Source: Acidobacteriota bacterium
GTDB taxonomy: Bacteria; Acidobacteriota; Vicinamibacteria; Vicinamibacterales; UBA2999
NCBI GenBank assembly: GCA_013140775.1
Contig: JABFSA010000149.1
Location: 1-36,718, forward strand
Direction: 5' to 3'
Length of the DNA stretch: 36,718 nt
Shown one piece after another: positions 21,870-31,912 of the stretch. The notes under the pieces were generated by a model. The model searched no databases, had not been told where the DNA came from, and was given only the letters and a program-made list of their open reading frames with translations. Position 1 is the first letter of the stretch. Each line of letters opens with the position of its first letter. The position numbers were made by a program, and so were the translations under genes.

Positions 21870-22888
21870 GCCGCGGCCACTCCGCGGCGTCGTCTGGCCG
21901 CCGCCAATCGATCGCGCATCCAGGATGCCAGTTGATCGGCTGGTTCAATCGTCACGTGCAACGGAAGATAGGCCCACTTCGGCTTCACGCCCGCCTGCAG
22001 CATCAGCCGGACCGCATCCTTCTCGGTCGTCATGACAAGGTCGGCCTTCGCCTCGATCGCGGAACGCTGGATCGAGTCGAGGTCACTCGCGTCAAACCAA
22101 TGGTGATCGCGATACGTGAGCTTCGCGACAACGTCCCACCCTTCCAACCGCAGCGCCGTGAAGAAACGCTCCGGACGCGCGATCCCCGCAACAGCCACAA
22201 CGCGCCTTCCGCTTGAAGACGGCACGGGATCACCAAACGGCTGCACATATCTCGGTGGGTCGAAGTGCCTCACAACTCGAAACGTTGTCTCAACACCGAG
22301 TCGTGCGCGTATCGCCGCCGCGTCCTCGTCGGTACCCTCGATGAGCAAGGCGTCAGCGGCTGCAGCCGCCTCGAGCGGCTCACGCAACCGTCCAGACGGC
22401 AGCACGCGCTCATCAAGGTCAGCCCTCGTCACTACGAGCAGATTGATGTCGCGCGCCAGCTGCAGGTGCTGAAAGCCATCATCGAGAAGGTTCACCGAGC
22501 AACCGAGATCCTCCGCCTTCTCGCCTGCGAGATACCGCTCGTTCGAGACGAGCACGGGGACGTCTGGGTGCGCGCGCGCCAGCATGTGTGGCTCATCGCC
22601 CGACAGCTCCGGCGTTGTCAGAAGGCTGCGTCCGTCGCTGACCACGACAACAGTCGAATCCGATCGCCTGCGCCCGTACCCACGGCTCAGAATCGCCGGC
22701 CGCTCTCCCGATGCGACGAGGAGTGAGGTCAGCGCCGACACGATGGGCGTTTTGCCGCTGCCACCAACAACAAGGTTACCGACACTGACAACAGGGTGGC
22801 GAAGACGACGGGCGCGATCGGGACGCCGGCCGTACCACGCACGGCGAAAACGCGCCGCGCGTCCATACAGGCCGCTGAGCACGCTCAA
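21866..22888 (-). CDS. lpxK: Tetraacyldisaccharide 4'-kinase
   Basis: Lipid A pathway kinase of 340 residues that phosphorylates the 4' position of the disaccharide to make lipid IVA, at the inner membrane. The likely start is TTG 22888, which overlaps the waaA stop by 4 bp; GTG 22882 is also in frame. The P-loop is VSVGNLVVGGSGKTP. Other family pieces are ILSRGYGRR, GDEPHMLA, NLLDDGFQHLQLARDINLL with the DDGFQH signature, AVAGIARPERFF and a late VMTTEKDAVRL. Only one short hydrophobic N-terminal segment is expected and little is seen (LSGLYGRAARF), which is normal for shorter family members. Confidence 0.94.
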   Translation of the reverse strand: MSVLSGLYGRAARFRRAWYGRRPDRARRLRHPVVSVGNLVVGGSGKTPIVSALTSLLVASGERPAILSRGYGRRRSDSTVVVVSDGRSLLTTPELSGDEPHMLARAHPDVPVLVSNERYLAGEKAEDLGCSVNLLDDGFQHLQLARDINLLVVTRADLDERVLPSGRLREPLEAAAAADALLIEGTDEDAAAIRARLGVETTFRVVRHFDPPRYVQPFGDPVPSSSGRRVVAVAGIARPERFFTALRLEGWDVVAKLTYRDHHWFDASDLDSIQRSAIEAKADLVMTTEKDAVRLMLQAGVKPKWAYLPLHVTIEPADQLASWMRDRLAAARRRRGVAAA

Positions 22889-24219
22889 TGAACCACGCGG
22901 AAGGGGCGAACCACGCTGGAACGGTCGTGGTCCTTCGGAGGCAGCACCCCTGCAATCACGGCAAGCGTCTTGTCTTTGGCGCCTCGGTTGGATTCGACCA
23001 GCGCTTTTGCCGCCGCACCGAGGCGGGCGCGGCGCACGGGATCGCCCATCAGGCTCAGGATCGCTGTCGTCAGATCCCGCTCGGAACGCACTTGTACAAC
23101 GGCGTCATTCGCGAGAAACGCTTCCGTGATCTCCGCGAAGTTCTGCATGTGCGGACCAACGATGATCGGCTTGCCGAACGCGGCTGGTTCGAGAATGTTG
23201 TGACCGCCTTCGCGCACCAGGCTTCCGCCGACAAAGACGACGGTCGCTATCCGGTAGATCTCGGCCAGCTCTCCAATCGTGTCGAGCACCACCGCGTCAG
23301 CGCGAGGTTCTGAATCGATCGCCAGCGCCGATCGACGCACGGTGGCGAGTCCCTCGGACTTGCAGAGCCGCTCGACCTCGTCGAACCGCTCCGGGTGTCG
23401 CGCCGCGAGCACGAGCAGCGCGTTGCTGCCTCCCGTGCGCAGCTGGTTGAAGGCCGCGATGATCGCCTCGTCCTCTCCCTTGGCCGTGCTGCCCGCCACG
23501 AGCACCGGGCGATTCGACGTCATGCGGAAGAAGCGGAGCACGCGTTCACGCCCGCGGCCACCTTTGGGCGTCACGTCGAGCGAATCGAACTTCAGACTTC
23601 CCGTAACGGTGATGCGCGCGGGATCCGCACCCAGGAGCGTCAGCCGTCTCGCGGCTTCATCACCCTGCGCACATAGCCGATCGACATCGTCCAGCACGCG
23701 GCGAAAGAACGGCCGAACGAGCTTGTAACGAGGAAACGAGCGGTAAGAGATCCGGCCATTCGCCAGCACTGTGCGCACGCCTCGACGCCGGCACTCGCGC
23801 AGAAGGTTGGGCCAGATCTCCGTTTCGATCATGACGAAGAGGCGCGGCTTGACGAGCGAGAGCGTGCGGCGAACCGCAAAGGCCCAGTCGAACGGGAAAT
23901 AGAAGACACCGTCTACGTCGTTGACACTGCGTCGCGCCAGTTGCTGACCCGCGAGCGTCGTCGTGGACAAAAAGAGCCGCAGGTGGGGATAGCGCGCGCG
24001 GAGCTCGGTGATGAGGGGTCGAGCTGCCAGGACCTCGCCCACTGACACCGCGTGCACCCAGATTGACTCGTCGCCGTCCAGGTTGAACGAGACGGGAAGG
24101 TAGCCCAGCCGCTGCCCGAGGCTCCCGACGTACTTGTTGTGCCGCAGCGCCTGGTACACAAAGTAGGGCGACAGCGCGACAATCGCCAGGAGCGTGACGA
24201 AGCTATAGAGGAAATACAC
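22885..24219 (-). CDS. waaA: 3-deoxy-D-manno-octulosonic acid (Kdo) transferase
   Basis: Inner-membrane glycosyltransferase of 444 residues that attaches Kdo to lipid IVA. GTG 24219 opens a membrane anchor (MYFLYSFVTLLAIVALSPYFVY). Family features are IWVHAVSVGEVLAARPLI with the essential Glu, LFLSTTTLAGQQLA, YFPFDWAFAVRR, FVMIETEIWPNLL, TGSLKFDS, LVAGSTAKGEDE, AARHPERFDE and a donor-site region VFVGGSLVREGGHNILEPAAF. Whether it adds one or two Kdo residues cannot be told. It heads the LPS operon behind a good promoter and ends in ATTGA shared with the lpxK start. Confidence 0.95.
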   Translation of the reverse strand: MYFLYSFVTLLAIVALSPYFVYQALRHNKYVGSLGQRLGYLPVSFNLDGDESIWVHAVSVGEVLAARPLITELRARYPHLRLFLSTTTLAGQQLARRSVNDVDGVFYFPFDWAFAVRRTLSLVKPRLFVMIETEIWPNLLRECRRRGVRTVLANGRISYRSFPRYKLVRPFFRRVLDDVDRLCAQGDEAARRLTLLGADPARITVTGSLKFDSLDVTPKGGRGRERVLRFFRMTSNRPVLVAGSTAKGEDEAIIAAFNQLRTGGSNALLVLAARHPERFDEVERLCKSEGLATVRRSALAIDSEPRADAVVLDTIGELAEIYRIATVVFVGGSLVREGGHNILEPAAFGKPIIVGPHMQNFAEITEAFLANDAVVQVRSERDLTTAILSLMGDPVRRARLGAAAKALVESNRGAKDKTLAVIAGVLPPKDHDRSSVVRPFRVVH

Positions 24220-24255
24220 GCTAAATTGTGGGAAAGGTGGGCTTTACCACCAGCG

Positions 24256-26538
<2,283 letters not shown>

Positions 26539-26558
26539 GGCGGCATGAGTGTCGTCGT

Positions 26559-26641
26559 AGTCTTTTGTCTCTAGTCCTTGGTCTTTAGTGATGACGTTCT
26601 CGGCTTTGCTACTAAAGACGAGAGACTAAAGACTGGAGACT
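26559..26641. repeat. Imperfect 31-bp inverted repeat between pgk and tpiA
   Basis: The arms 26559-26589 and 26611-26641 pair at about 24 of 31 positions around a 21-nt loop, with repeated AGACTAAAGACT-like words. The arms are far lower in GC than the flanking genes. It sits in the 124-bp gap before tpiA, and no clear Shine-Dalgarno or promoter is seen for tpiA. It may be an mRNA processing or attenuation element, or a small mobile repeat. Confidence 0.6.
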
Positions 26642-26662
26642 TTCTGTCAGTCTGCTAAATTC

Positions 26663-27433
26663 ATGAGCCGTATTCCTCTCATCGCTGGTAACTGGAAGAT
26701 GTTCAAGACGGTCGATGAGACCGTCAAGTACGTCAAAGAGCTCCGTGGCCTCGTGAAAGACATCCAGGGCGTGGAGATCGTCCTCGCCCCACCGTTCACC
26801 GCGCTGCACCCCGCGGCCGAAGCGGCGCGCAACAGCAACGTCGCCGTGGCCGCGCAGGACATGTTCTGGGAGCGCGAAGGCGCGTTCACCGGCGAGATCA
26901 GTGCCCACATGATCCGCGAGGCCGGCGCCGAGTTCGTGATCATCGGCCACTCCGAACGGCGCACGCTGTTCGGCGAAACCAACACAACCGTCAATCGCAA
27001 AGTGCTGGCCGCGTTTGCGGCCGGGCTGGTGCCCATCGCGTGCATCGGCGAAACGCTCGATCAACGCGAACGCGGTGAGACCTTCGACGTACTCGACCGG
27101 CAGGTGCAGCAGGGACTCGACGGGGTGTCTGCCGAGCGCATTGGCCAGCTGGTGATTGCGTACGAACCAGTCTGGGCGATTGGCACCGGGCGGACCGCCA
27201 CGTCCGACCAGGCCCAGGAGGCCCACGCCCACATTCGCAGCCGGCTCCGGCAGTGGTTTGGCCCCGAAGCCGCCGAGGCGTGCCACGTCATTTACGGCGG
27301 AAGTGTGAAGCCCGACAACATCCGCGACCTCATCGTTCAGCCCGACGTGGACGGCGCCCTGGTGGGGGGCGCAAGTCTCGACATCCGGGGATTTGCCGAG
27401 ATCGTGACGAAGAGTAGGGCCTCAGCCGCCTAG
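26663..27433 (+). CDS. tpiA: Triosephosphate isomerase
   Basis: Glycolytic TIM-barrel enzyme of 256 residues interconverting dihydroxyacetone phosphate and glyceraldehyde 3-phosphate. It has the active-site Lys in PLIAGNWKMFKT, His in IIGHSERRTLFGET, the catalytic Glu and flexible loop in AYEPVWAIGTGRTA, and phosphate-binding YGGSVKPDNI and GALVGGASL. The length is normal. The ATG at 26663 is not preceded by a clear Shine-Dalgarno. It follows pgk after an inverted repeat, in the order gapA-pgk-tpiA-secG known from many bacteria. Confidence 0.97.
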   Translation: MSRIPLIAGNWKMFKTVDETVKYVKELRGLVKDIQGVEIVLAPPFTALHPAAEAARNSNVAVAAQDMFWEREGAFTGEISAHMIREAGAEFVIIGHSERRTLFGETNTTVNRKVLAAFAAGLVPIACIGETLDQRERGETFDVLDRQVQQGLDGVSAERIGQLVIAYEPVWAIGTGRTATSDQAQEAHAHIRSRLRQWFGPEAAEACHVIYGGSVKPDNIRDLIVQPDVDGALVGGASLDIRGFAEIVTKSRASAA

Positions 27434-27468
27434 GCTATACTTAGGGCTTCTCAAAACAGGCCAGAGAC

Positions 27469-27837
27469 ATGCTGTATTACCTAGCGACCATCGTCTACGT
27501 GCTCGTCTGCTTCGTACTGATCCTTGTGATCCTGCTTCAGCAGGGTAAGGGCGGCGACATCGCGAGCGCTTTTGGTGGTGGTGGCAGCCAGGCGGCGTTC
27601 GGCGCACGAAGCGGGGCCACTGTGTTGTCGCGGACGACGGCCATTGGCGCGGTCCTGTTCATCGTCGGCGCTCTCGTACTCGGAATTCTCGGACAGAGCG
27701 GACCAGGTTCGGTTGTCGGCGGACGTATTCCAGAGGCCGCGGTTCTCCCGACCGCACCCGCTGCACCGGCCACGGCGCCTGCGCCCGCAACGCCTGCTCC
27801 TGCAGCGCCTGCGACGGCGCCAGCCCCAGCGAAGTAA
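27469..27837 (+). CDS. secG: Preprotein translocase subunit SecG
   Basis: Small inner-membrane subunit (122 residues) of the SecYEG protein-export channel. Two membrane spans are visible, residues 4-23 (YLATIVYVLVCFVLILVILL) and about 53-73 (TTAIGAVLFIVGALVLGIL). Between them is the conserved cytoplasmic loop QQGKGGDIASAFGGGGSQAAFG. The C-terminal 40 residues are a Pro/Ala-rich tail (PATAPAPATPAP) common in this family. It starts 35 bp after tpiA, in the usual tpiA-secG order. Confidence 0.96.
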   Translation: MLYYLATIVYVLVCFVLILVILLQQGKGGDIASAFGGGGSQAAFGARSGATVLSRTTAIGAVLFIVGALVLGILGQSGPGSVVGGRIPEAAVLPTAPAAPATAPAPATPAPAAPATAPAPAK

Positions 27838-27891
27838 CCTCGCAACGCCAACTGGTCACGTTAGACTCCCTTCAGTTCTGAAACGCGCGTC

Positions 27892-27939
27892 GAGCCGCGG
27901 AGGCTCGCGGGTGTCGTCGCAGGACGACAGCCGCGGCTC
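27892..27939 (+). terminator. Branched stem-loop after secG, possible terminator
   Basis: GAGCCGCGG (27892) can pair with CCGCGGCTC (27931-27939), enclosing a second hairpin GTCGTC-GCAG-GACGAC (27913-27928). No T run follows, so it would be a structure-dependent stop or processing site in the gap before the hybrid kinase rather than a classical terminator. Confidence 0.4.
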
Positions 27940-27981
27940 GCGGTCCGGCGTCCATCGCCTTGAGTGATTCGGAGATCCATC

Positions 27982-30903
27982 ATGAGTCGCCTCGAGCACG
28001 CGTCGCAGACCGGCACATGGTCGCTGAAGATGGCGACGGCGCTTGGCGTCTACGTCGCCCTCGGCGGGCTCCTCTCGTTCAGCGGTTGGGCAGCGGACGT
28101 TCCTCGCCTGACCGACTGGTTCAATAACGGCATCTCCATTCAACCCAACGCAGCGCTGGCGGTCGCATCGGCGGGCGTGGGCCTGCTGGCTCTCGCTGCT
28201 GGATTCCGCCAGCTGTCAGCCGCTTTCGGAATGCTCGTCACGGTCATAGGCGCCTCCGTCGTCGTCCAGTGGGTGTCAGGGATCGACCTGGGCATCGACA
28301 CACTGCTGATGTTCGATCGGAGCTGGGGACGAGCAACCGTGTTGTCGCCGGGACGCATGGGACCGTCAGGCGCGACGTCATGGACGCTGATCGGTTGTGC
28401 CCTCGTGCTGGCGTCACTGAGCCCACCGAAACGAAAAGGCGCGCCAACACTGCTCCTCATCGCCGTCACGCTCTCGACGCTGTCGCTTGTGGGCTACATG
28501 TACGGTGCGAGCGCGCTCTACACAATCCCGAACATCACCGCGATTGCGTTTCAAACGGCAACATTCGTTTTCGCGGTCTCGATTGGGATTCTTCTCCTCC
28601 TCAGCGATCAAGGCCCCATGAGGCTGCTCGGTGACGATGGCCCCGCGGGTGTCATGGTTCGACGAATCATTCCCGGTGTGGTCGTGGTCCCCGTCGTGCT
28701 GGGACTGCTCCGCCTCGTCGGCGAGCAGAGGGGTCTCTACGACCTCGCGTTCGGAACGGCGGCACGAACCGTTCTCGAGATCGTTCTGCTGCTGGCCCTG
28801 CTATGGTGGACTGCGCAAGCCGTCAGCCGGCAGGCGGAGGCGCGAAAGGAAGCGGAGCACATCGCGGCCGGCCGCACACGACAGCTGCGCACCACACTCG
28901 AGAGCATCACCGATGGTTTCGTGACGACTGATTCGGGCTGGCGCTTCACGTACGTCAATCCCGCCGCGCAACGACTGCTTGGTCACCCGGCCGAGGACCT
29001 GCTTGGCCGACCGATCTGGGACCTGTTCCCGGAGACCCTGAATACGAAGGTCGAGTACGCGTTGCGACACGTGGTCGCACAGAACGAGAGCGTGAAGTTC
29101 GAATCGTTCAGCGAGCGGTTGAATCGCTGGTTTTCGAGCAATGCCTACCCGACGACCGGAGGCGGGGTCACGATCTACTTTCAGGACATCACGGAAAAAC
29201 GGACTGCCGAGGAGGAGATCAGCGCGAGCCGTCGTCAACTGGAAGCCGACCTGGCCGACACGAGAGTCCTTCACAAGCTCAGCTCCGAAATCGTCGGCCA
29301 CAACGACGCTCCAGCCTTGTACGAAAAGCTCGTCGAAGCAGCCGTGCATGTCTCCCGAGCGCAGCTTGGAAGCCTCCAGGTGATTGAAGTCGATGCCGCG
29401 TCCGGAACGGAAGGGTTGCGCCTGCTGGCCTCTCAAGGTTTCAGCGAGCAGGCCGCTCAGGCCTGGCGTTGGGTCAACCCAGCGTCGCAGTCGGTGTGTA
29501 GTCGGGCAATGCGAACCAGGGACCGCTCGATTGTCGAGGACGTACTGGACTGCGACTTCATCGCCGGCAGCGCGGATCTGGCTCTGCTCCTCGAGTTGGA
29601 CGTGCGATCGGTTCAATCAACGCCGCTTCTCTCGCGAAACGGATCGCTCCTGGGGGTCATCTCAACCCACTGGAGGCAACCGCACACGCCATCGGAACGG
29701 GAACTGCGGCTTCTGGACCTGCTCGCGCGCCAGGCGGCGGACTTTCTCGAGCGACGGGGCAATGAAGAGTCCCTCAAGGATGCCGACCGCCGGAAGGACG
29801 AGTTTCTCGTGACGCTGGCGCACGAACTGCGCAATCCGCTCGCTGCCGTCAGGAGCACCGTCGAACTACTCAACCGCAAGAACTCTGACGACGAGGAACT
29901 GGTGCGGGCGCGTCAGGTGCTCGACCGGCACACTTCGCTCATGGTGCGCCTCATCGACGACTTGATGGACGTCGGCCGCGTCGCTCGCGATCGTCTCGAG
30001 CTTCGCCTCCAGCGCGTAGACCTCGTGTCCATCGTTCGCAGCGCCGTGGAGATGAGCGCGCCACTGATCGAGCGTCTCCGGCATACCGTGCAGGTCGAAT
30101 GGCCCACGGACCCGTTGATCGTGCACGGGGATCCCGACCGCCTTGGACAGGTCGTCGGCAATCTCATCAACAACGCGTGTCGCTACACGGATCCTGGTGG
30201 ACACATTCAGATCAGTGCCGCACGAGACGGTTCTGATGCTGTGGTGACCGTGCGCGACAATGGCATCGGCATCCCGCCGAAGTCGCTGTCGAGTATTTTC
30301 GAGATCTTCTCTCAGGTGGATTCGTCGTTCGAGCGCTCGCAGGGCGGCCTCGGTATCGGCCTGCATCTGGCCAGGCGCCTGATCGAAATGCACGGTGGCC
30401 GGATCCGGGTGAAAAGCGAAGGACCTGGCCATGGCAGTGTCTTCACCATCTGGTGCCCGGTCGTTGACGGTGTGACCGCGACCGATGAGCCCGCATCACC
30501 CGCGCGCATCGCCTCGTCCCTTCCGCGGCGGGTGCTGGTCGTGGACGACAACGTGGACGGCGCCGAAATGCTGGCCACGCTGCTTCGCCTGCACCACCAG
30601 GAAACGTTCGTGGCTCACGATGGAGAGGCCGCCCTCGCCGCAGCGGAATCGTTTCGTCCTGATGCCGTGCTTCTCGACATCGGGCTGCCGCTCATCAACG
30701 GCGTCGATGTGTGCCGCCGCATCCGTGAGCAGCCCTGGGGCAGGGAGATGGTCGTAGTCGCCGTCACCGGCTGGGGCCAGGATGCGGACCGGAATCGCTC
30801 CCGGGCCGCGGGGTTCGACCATCACCTGGTGAAGCCCGTCGATCACAACGTCGTGCTGGAAATCCTGGACTCAATTCCGGCACGGACGGTTTCGAAGGTG
30901 TAG
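27982..30903 (+). CDS. Membrane hybrid histidine kinase (PAS, GAF, HisKA, HATPase, receiver)
   Basis: Multidomain sensor of 973 residues. ATG 27982 follows CGGAG; an in-frame GTG lies at 27964. Residues about 15-285 hold roughly seven membrane spans (for example LLLIAVTLSTLSLVGYMYG), a MASE-like integral sensor of no named type. A PAS domain spans about 302-405 (SITDGFVTTDSGWRFTYVN, ending FQDITEKR) and a GAF domain about 446-595. The HisKA His is near residue 614 in LAHELRNPLAAV, with the ATPase motifs NLINNACRY, RDNGIGIPP and GLGIGLHLARRLIE. A receiver follows from about 850 with Asp near 899 (VLLDIGLP). No DNA-binding partner is adjacent, so a phosphorelay to a distant protein is likely. 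Confidence 0.92.
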   Translation: MSRLEHASQTGTWSLKMATALGVYVALGGLLSFSGWAADVPRLTDWFNNGISIQPNAALAVASAGVGLLALAAGFRQLSAAFGMLVTVIGASVVVQWVSGIDLGIDTLLMFDRSWGRATVLSPGRMGPSGATSWTLIGCALVLASLSPPKRKGAPTLLLIAVTLSTLSLVGYMYGASALYTIPNITAIAFQTATFVFAVSIGILLLLSDQGPMRLLGDDGPAGVMVRRIIPGVVVVPVVLGLLRLVGEQRGLYDLAFGTAARTVLEIVLLLALLWWTAQAVSRQAEARKEAEHIAAGRTRQLRTTLESITDGFVTTDSGWRFTYVNPAAQRLLGHPAEDLLGRPIWDLFPETLNTKVEYALRHVVAQNESVKFESFSERLNRWFSSNAYPTTGGGVTIYFQDITEKRTAEEEISASRRQLEADLADTRVLHKLSSEIVGHNDAPALYEKLVEAAVHVSRAQLGSLQVIEVDAASGTEGLRLLASQGFSEQAAQAWRWVNPASQSVCSRAMRTRDRSIVEDVLDCDFIAGSADLALLLELDVRSVQSTPLLSRNGSLLGVISTHWRQPHTPSERELRLLDLLARQAADFLERRGNEESLKDADRRKDEFLVTLAHELRNPLAAVRSTVELLNRKNSDDEELVRARQVLDRHTSLMVRLIDDLMDVGRVARDRLELRLQRVDLVSIVRSAVEMSAPLIERLRHTVQVEWPTDPLIVHGDPDRLGQVVGNLINNACRYTDPGGHIQISAARDGSDAVVTVRDNGIGIPPKSLSSIFEIFSQVDSSFERSQGGLGIGLHLARRLIEMHGGRIRVKSEGPGHGSVFTIWCPVVDGVTATDEPASPARIASSLPRRVLVVDDNVDGAEMLATLLRLHHQETFVAHDGEAALAAAESFRPDAVLLDIGLPLINGVDVCRRIREQPWGREMVVVAVTGWGQDADRNRSRAAGFDHHLVKPVDHNVVLEILDSIPARTVSKV

Positions 30904-30913
30904 CTCACCAGCG

Positions 30914-31687
30914 CTAGAACGTGATGGGCGCGTCTATCCACAGGGCAATGCACTCGCGGTCGGCGACGCTGCGCCATCGGTGCACCTGTGTGCTCTTGAA
31001 ATACAGGCTGTCCCCGGGCTCGAGCACATAGCGCTCGATCTCATCGAGCCAGATCTCCAGCTTGCCCTGCAACAGGTACACAAGCTCCTCTCCCTCATGG
31101 CTATACGAGCCGCCGCTTGTCGTCCGCGGGGCGATGCGCATGACGTGCGCCTCCATCATCGTGGCCCCGAATGCCAGGAGCTCCATGCGAACGCCTGGAC
31201 CGATCCGAAGAATACGGCGGTCCTTCCGTCGTACGAGCTTCTGGTGCACGTCGTTGGCATTGAAGAACGACATGACGTTGGTGGCATAGACACCCGCGAG
31301 CTTTCGTACGACGGCGACCGTGGGCATCGCCTGGCCCCGTTCGACCGCGCTCAGGACACTCGCCGCCACGCCGGTCCTCCTGGAGACGTCCTGGAGCGTC
31401 AAACCTTTGCTTCGGCGCAGGGTGAGCAGACGCTCAGGGAGTTCTGGCAGAAAGTGTTCCGGCGACAGCATCGGCCGCGACTCGATGTCGCGCTCACCTC
31501 TGTTTTTTCGCAGATGCCGAATCTGTTTCAGTTGCGTCACGGTGTCGGGGGAATACAGGCGATAACCGCTCTTCGTACGGGTTGACGAGAACAACCCCAC
31601 CTTCTCCCAGTTCCGCAACGTGGACGGGCTCACGCCGATCAGGCGCGCCACTTCGCCAACGTGCAACCCCTCACGAGTTCTGTTCAT
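30914..31687 (-). CDS. MerR-like/XRE/cupin three-domain transcriptional regulator
   Basis: Regulator of 257 residues joining three modules. Residues about 8-75 are a MerR-type helix-turn-helix (LHVGEVARLIGVSPSTLRNWE, then GYRLYSPDTVTQL). Residues about 88-145 are an XRE helix-turn-helix (LRRSKGLTLQDVSRRTGV, LSAVERGQAMPTVAVVRKLA). From about 170 a cupin carries the likely metal or ligand motif SHEGEELVYLLQGKLEIW and GDSLYFKSTQVHRW. ATG 31687 follows GGGGGAG; ATG 31738 would overlap the dyad below. XRE-cupin fusions usually sense small metabolites; a MerR-like head as well is less common. It is divergent from the receptor/RidA module, its probable target. Confidence 0.88.
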   Translation of the reverse strand: MNRTREGLHVGEVARLIGVSPSTLRNWEKVGLFSSTRTKSGYRLYSPDTVTQLKQIRHLRKNRGERDIESRPMLSPEHFLPELPERLLTLRRSKGLTLQDVSRRTGVAASVLSAVERGQAMPTVAVVRKLAGVYATNVMSFFNANDVHQKLVRRKDRRILRIGPGVRMELLAFGATMMEAHVMRIAPRTTSGGSYSHEGEELVYLLQGKLEIWLDEIERYVLEPGDSLYFKSTQVHRWRSVADRECIALWIDAPITF

Positions 31688-31721
31688 GTGCTCCCCCACG
31701 TGAGCCCAAAACCTTACAACA

Positions 31722-31741
31722 CGTTTGCAAGGTTGCAAACG
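31722..31741. promoter_or_regulatory. Perfect 20-bp dyad, candidate operator of the MerR/XRE/cupin regulator
   Basis: CGTTTGCA-AGGT-TGCAAACG is an exact 8-bp inverted repeat in the 225-bp divergent gap between the regulator and the receptor gene. On the minus strand it overlaps TTGCAA, which with a downstream TAAGGT forms a plausible promoter for the regulator, fitting autoregulation. The rest of the gap (31742-31912) shows no clear consensus promoter for the receptor. Confidence 0.6.
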
Positions 31742-31912
31742 CGCGTCACACGTCGTCGTCCCTCGCTAACTTACAGCACCGATTGATGTTTCAGGACGCG
31801 TGTGCGCTCCCGTCGTTGCGGAGAGCTTTGGGGGCTTGATTCCCCCTGTGACGCCAGTTACAACGTTTCACTCACGCGATCCATTGCCCTTCTTCGCTCC
31901 AGGAGACCCTCG

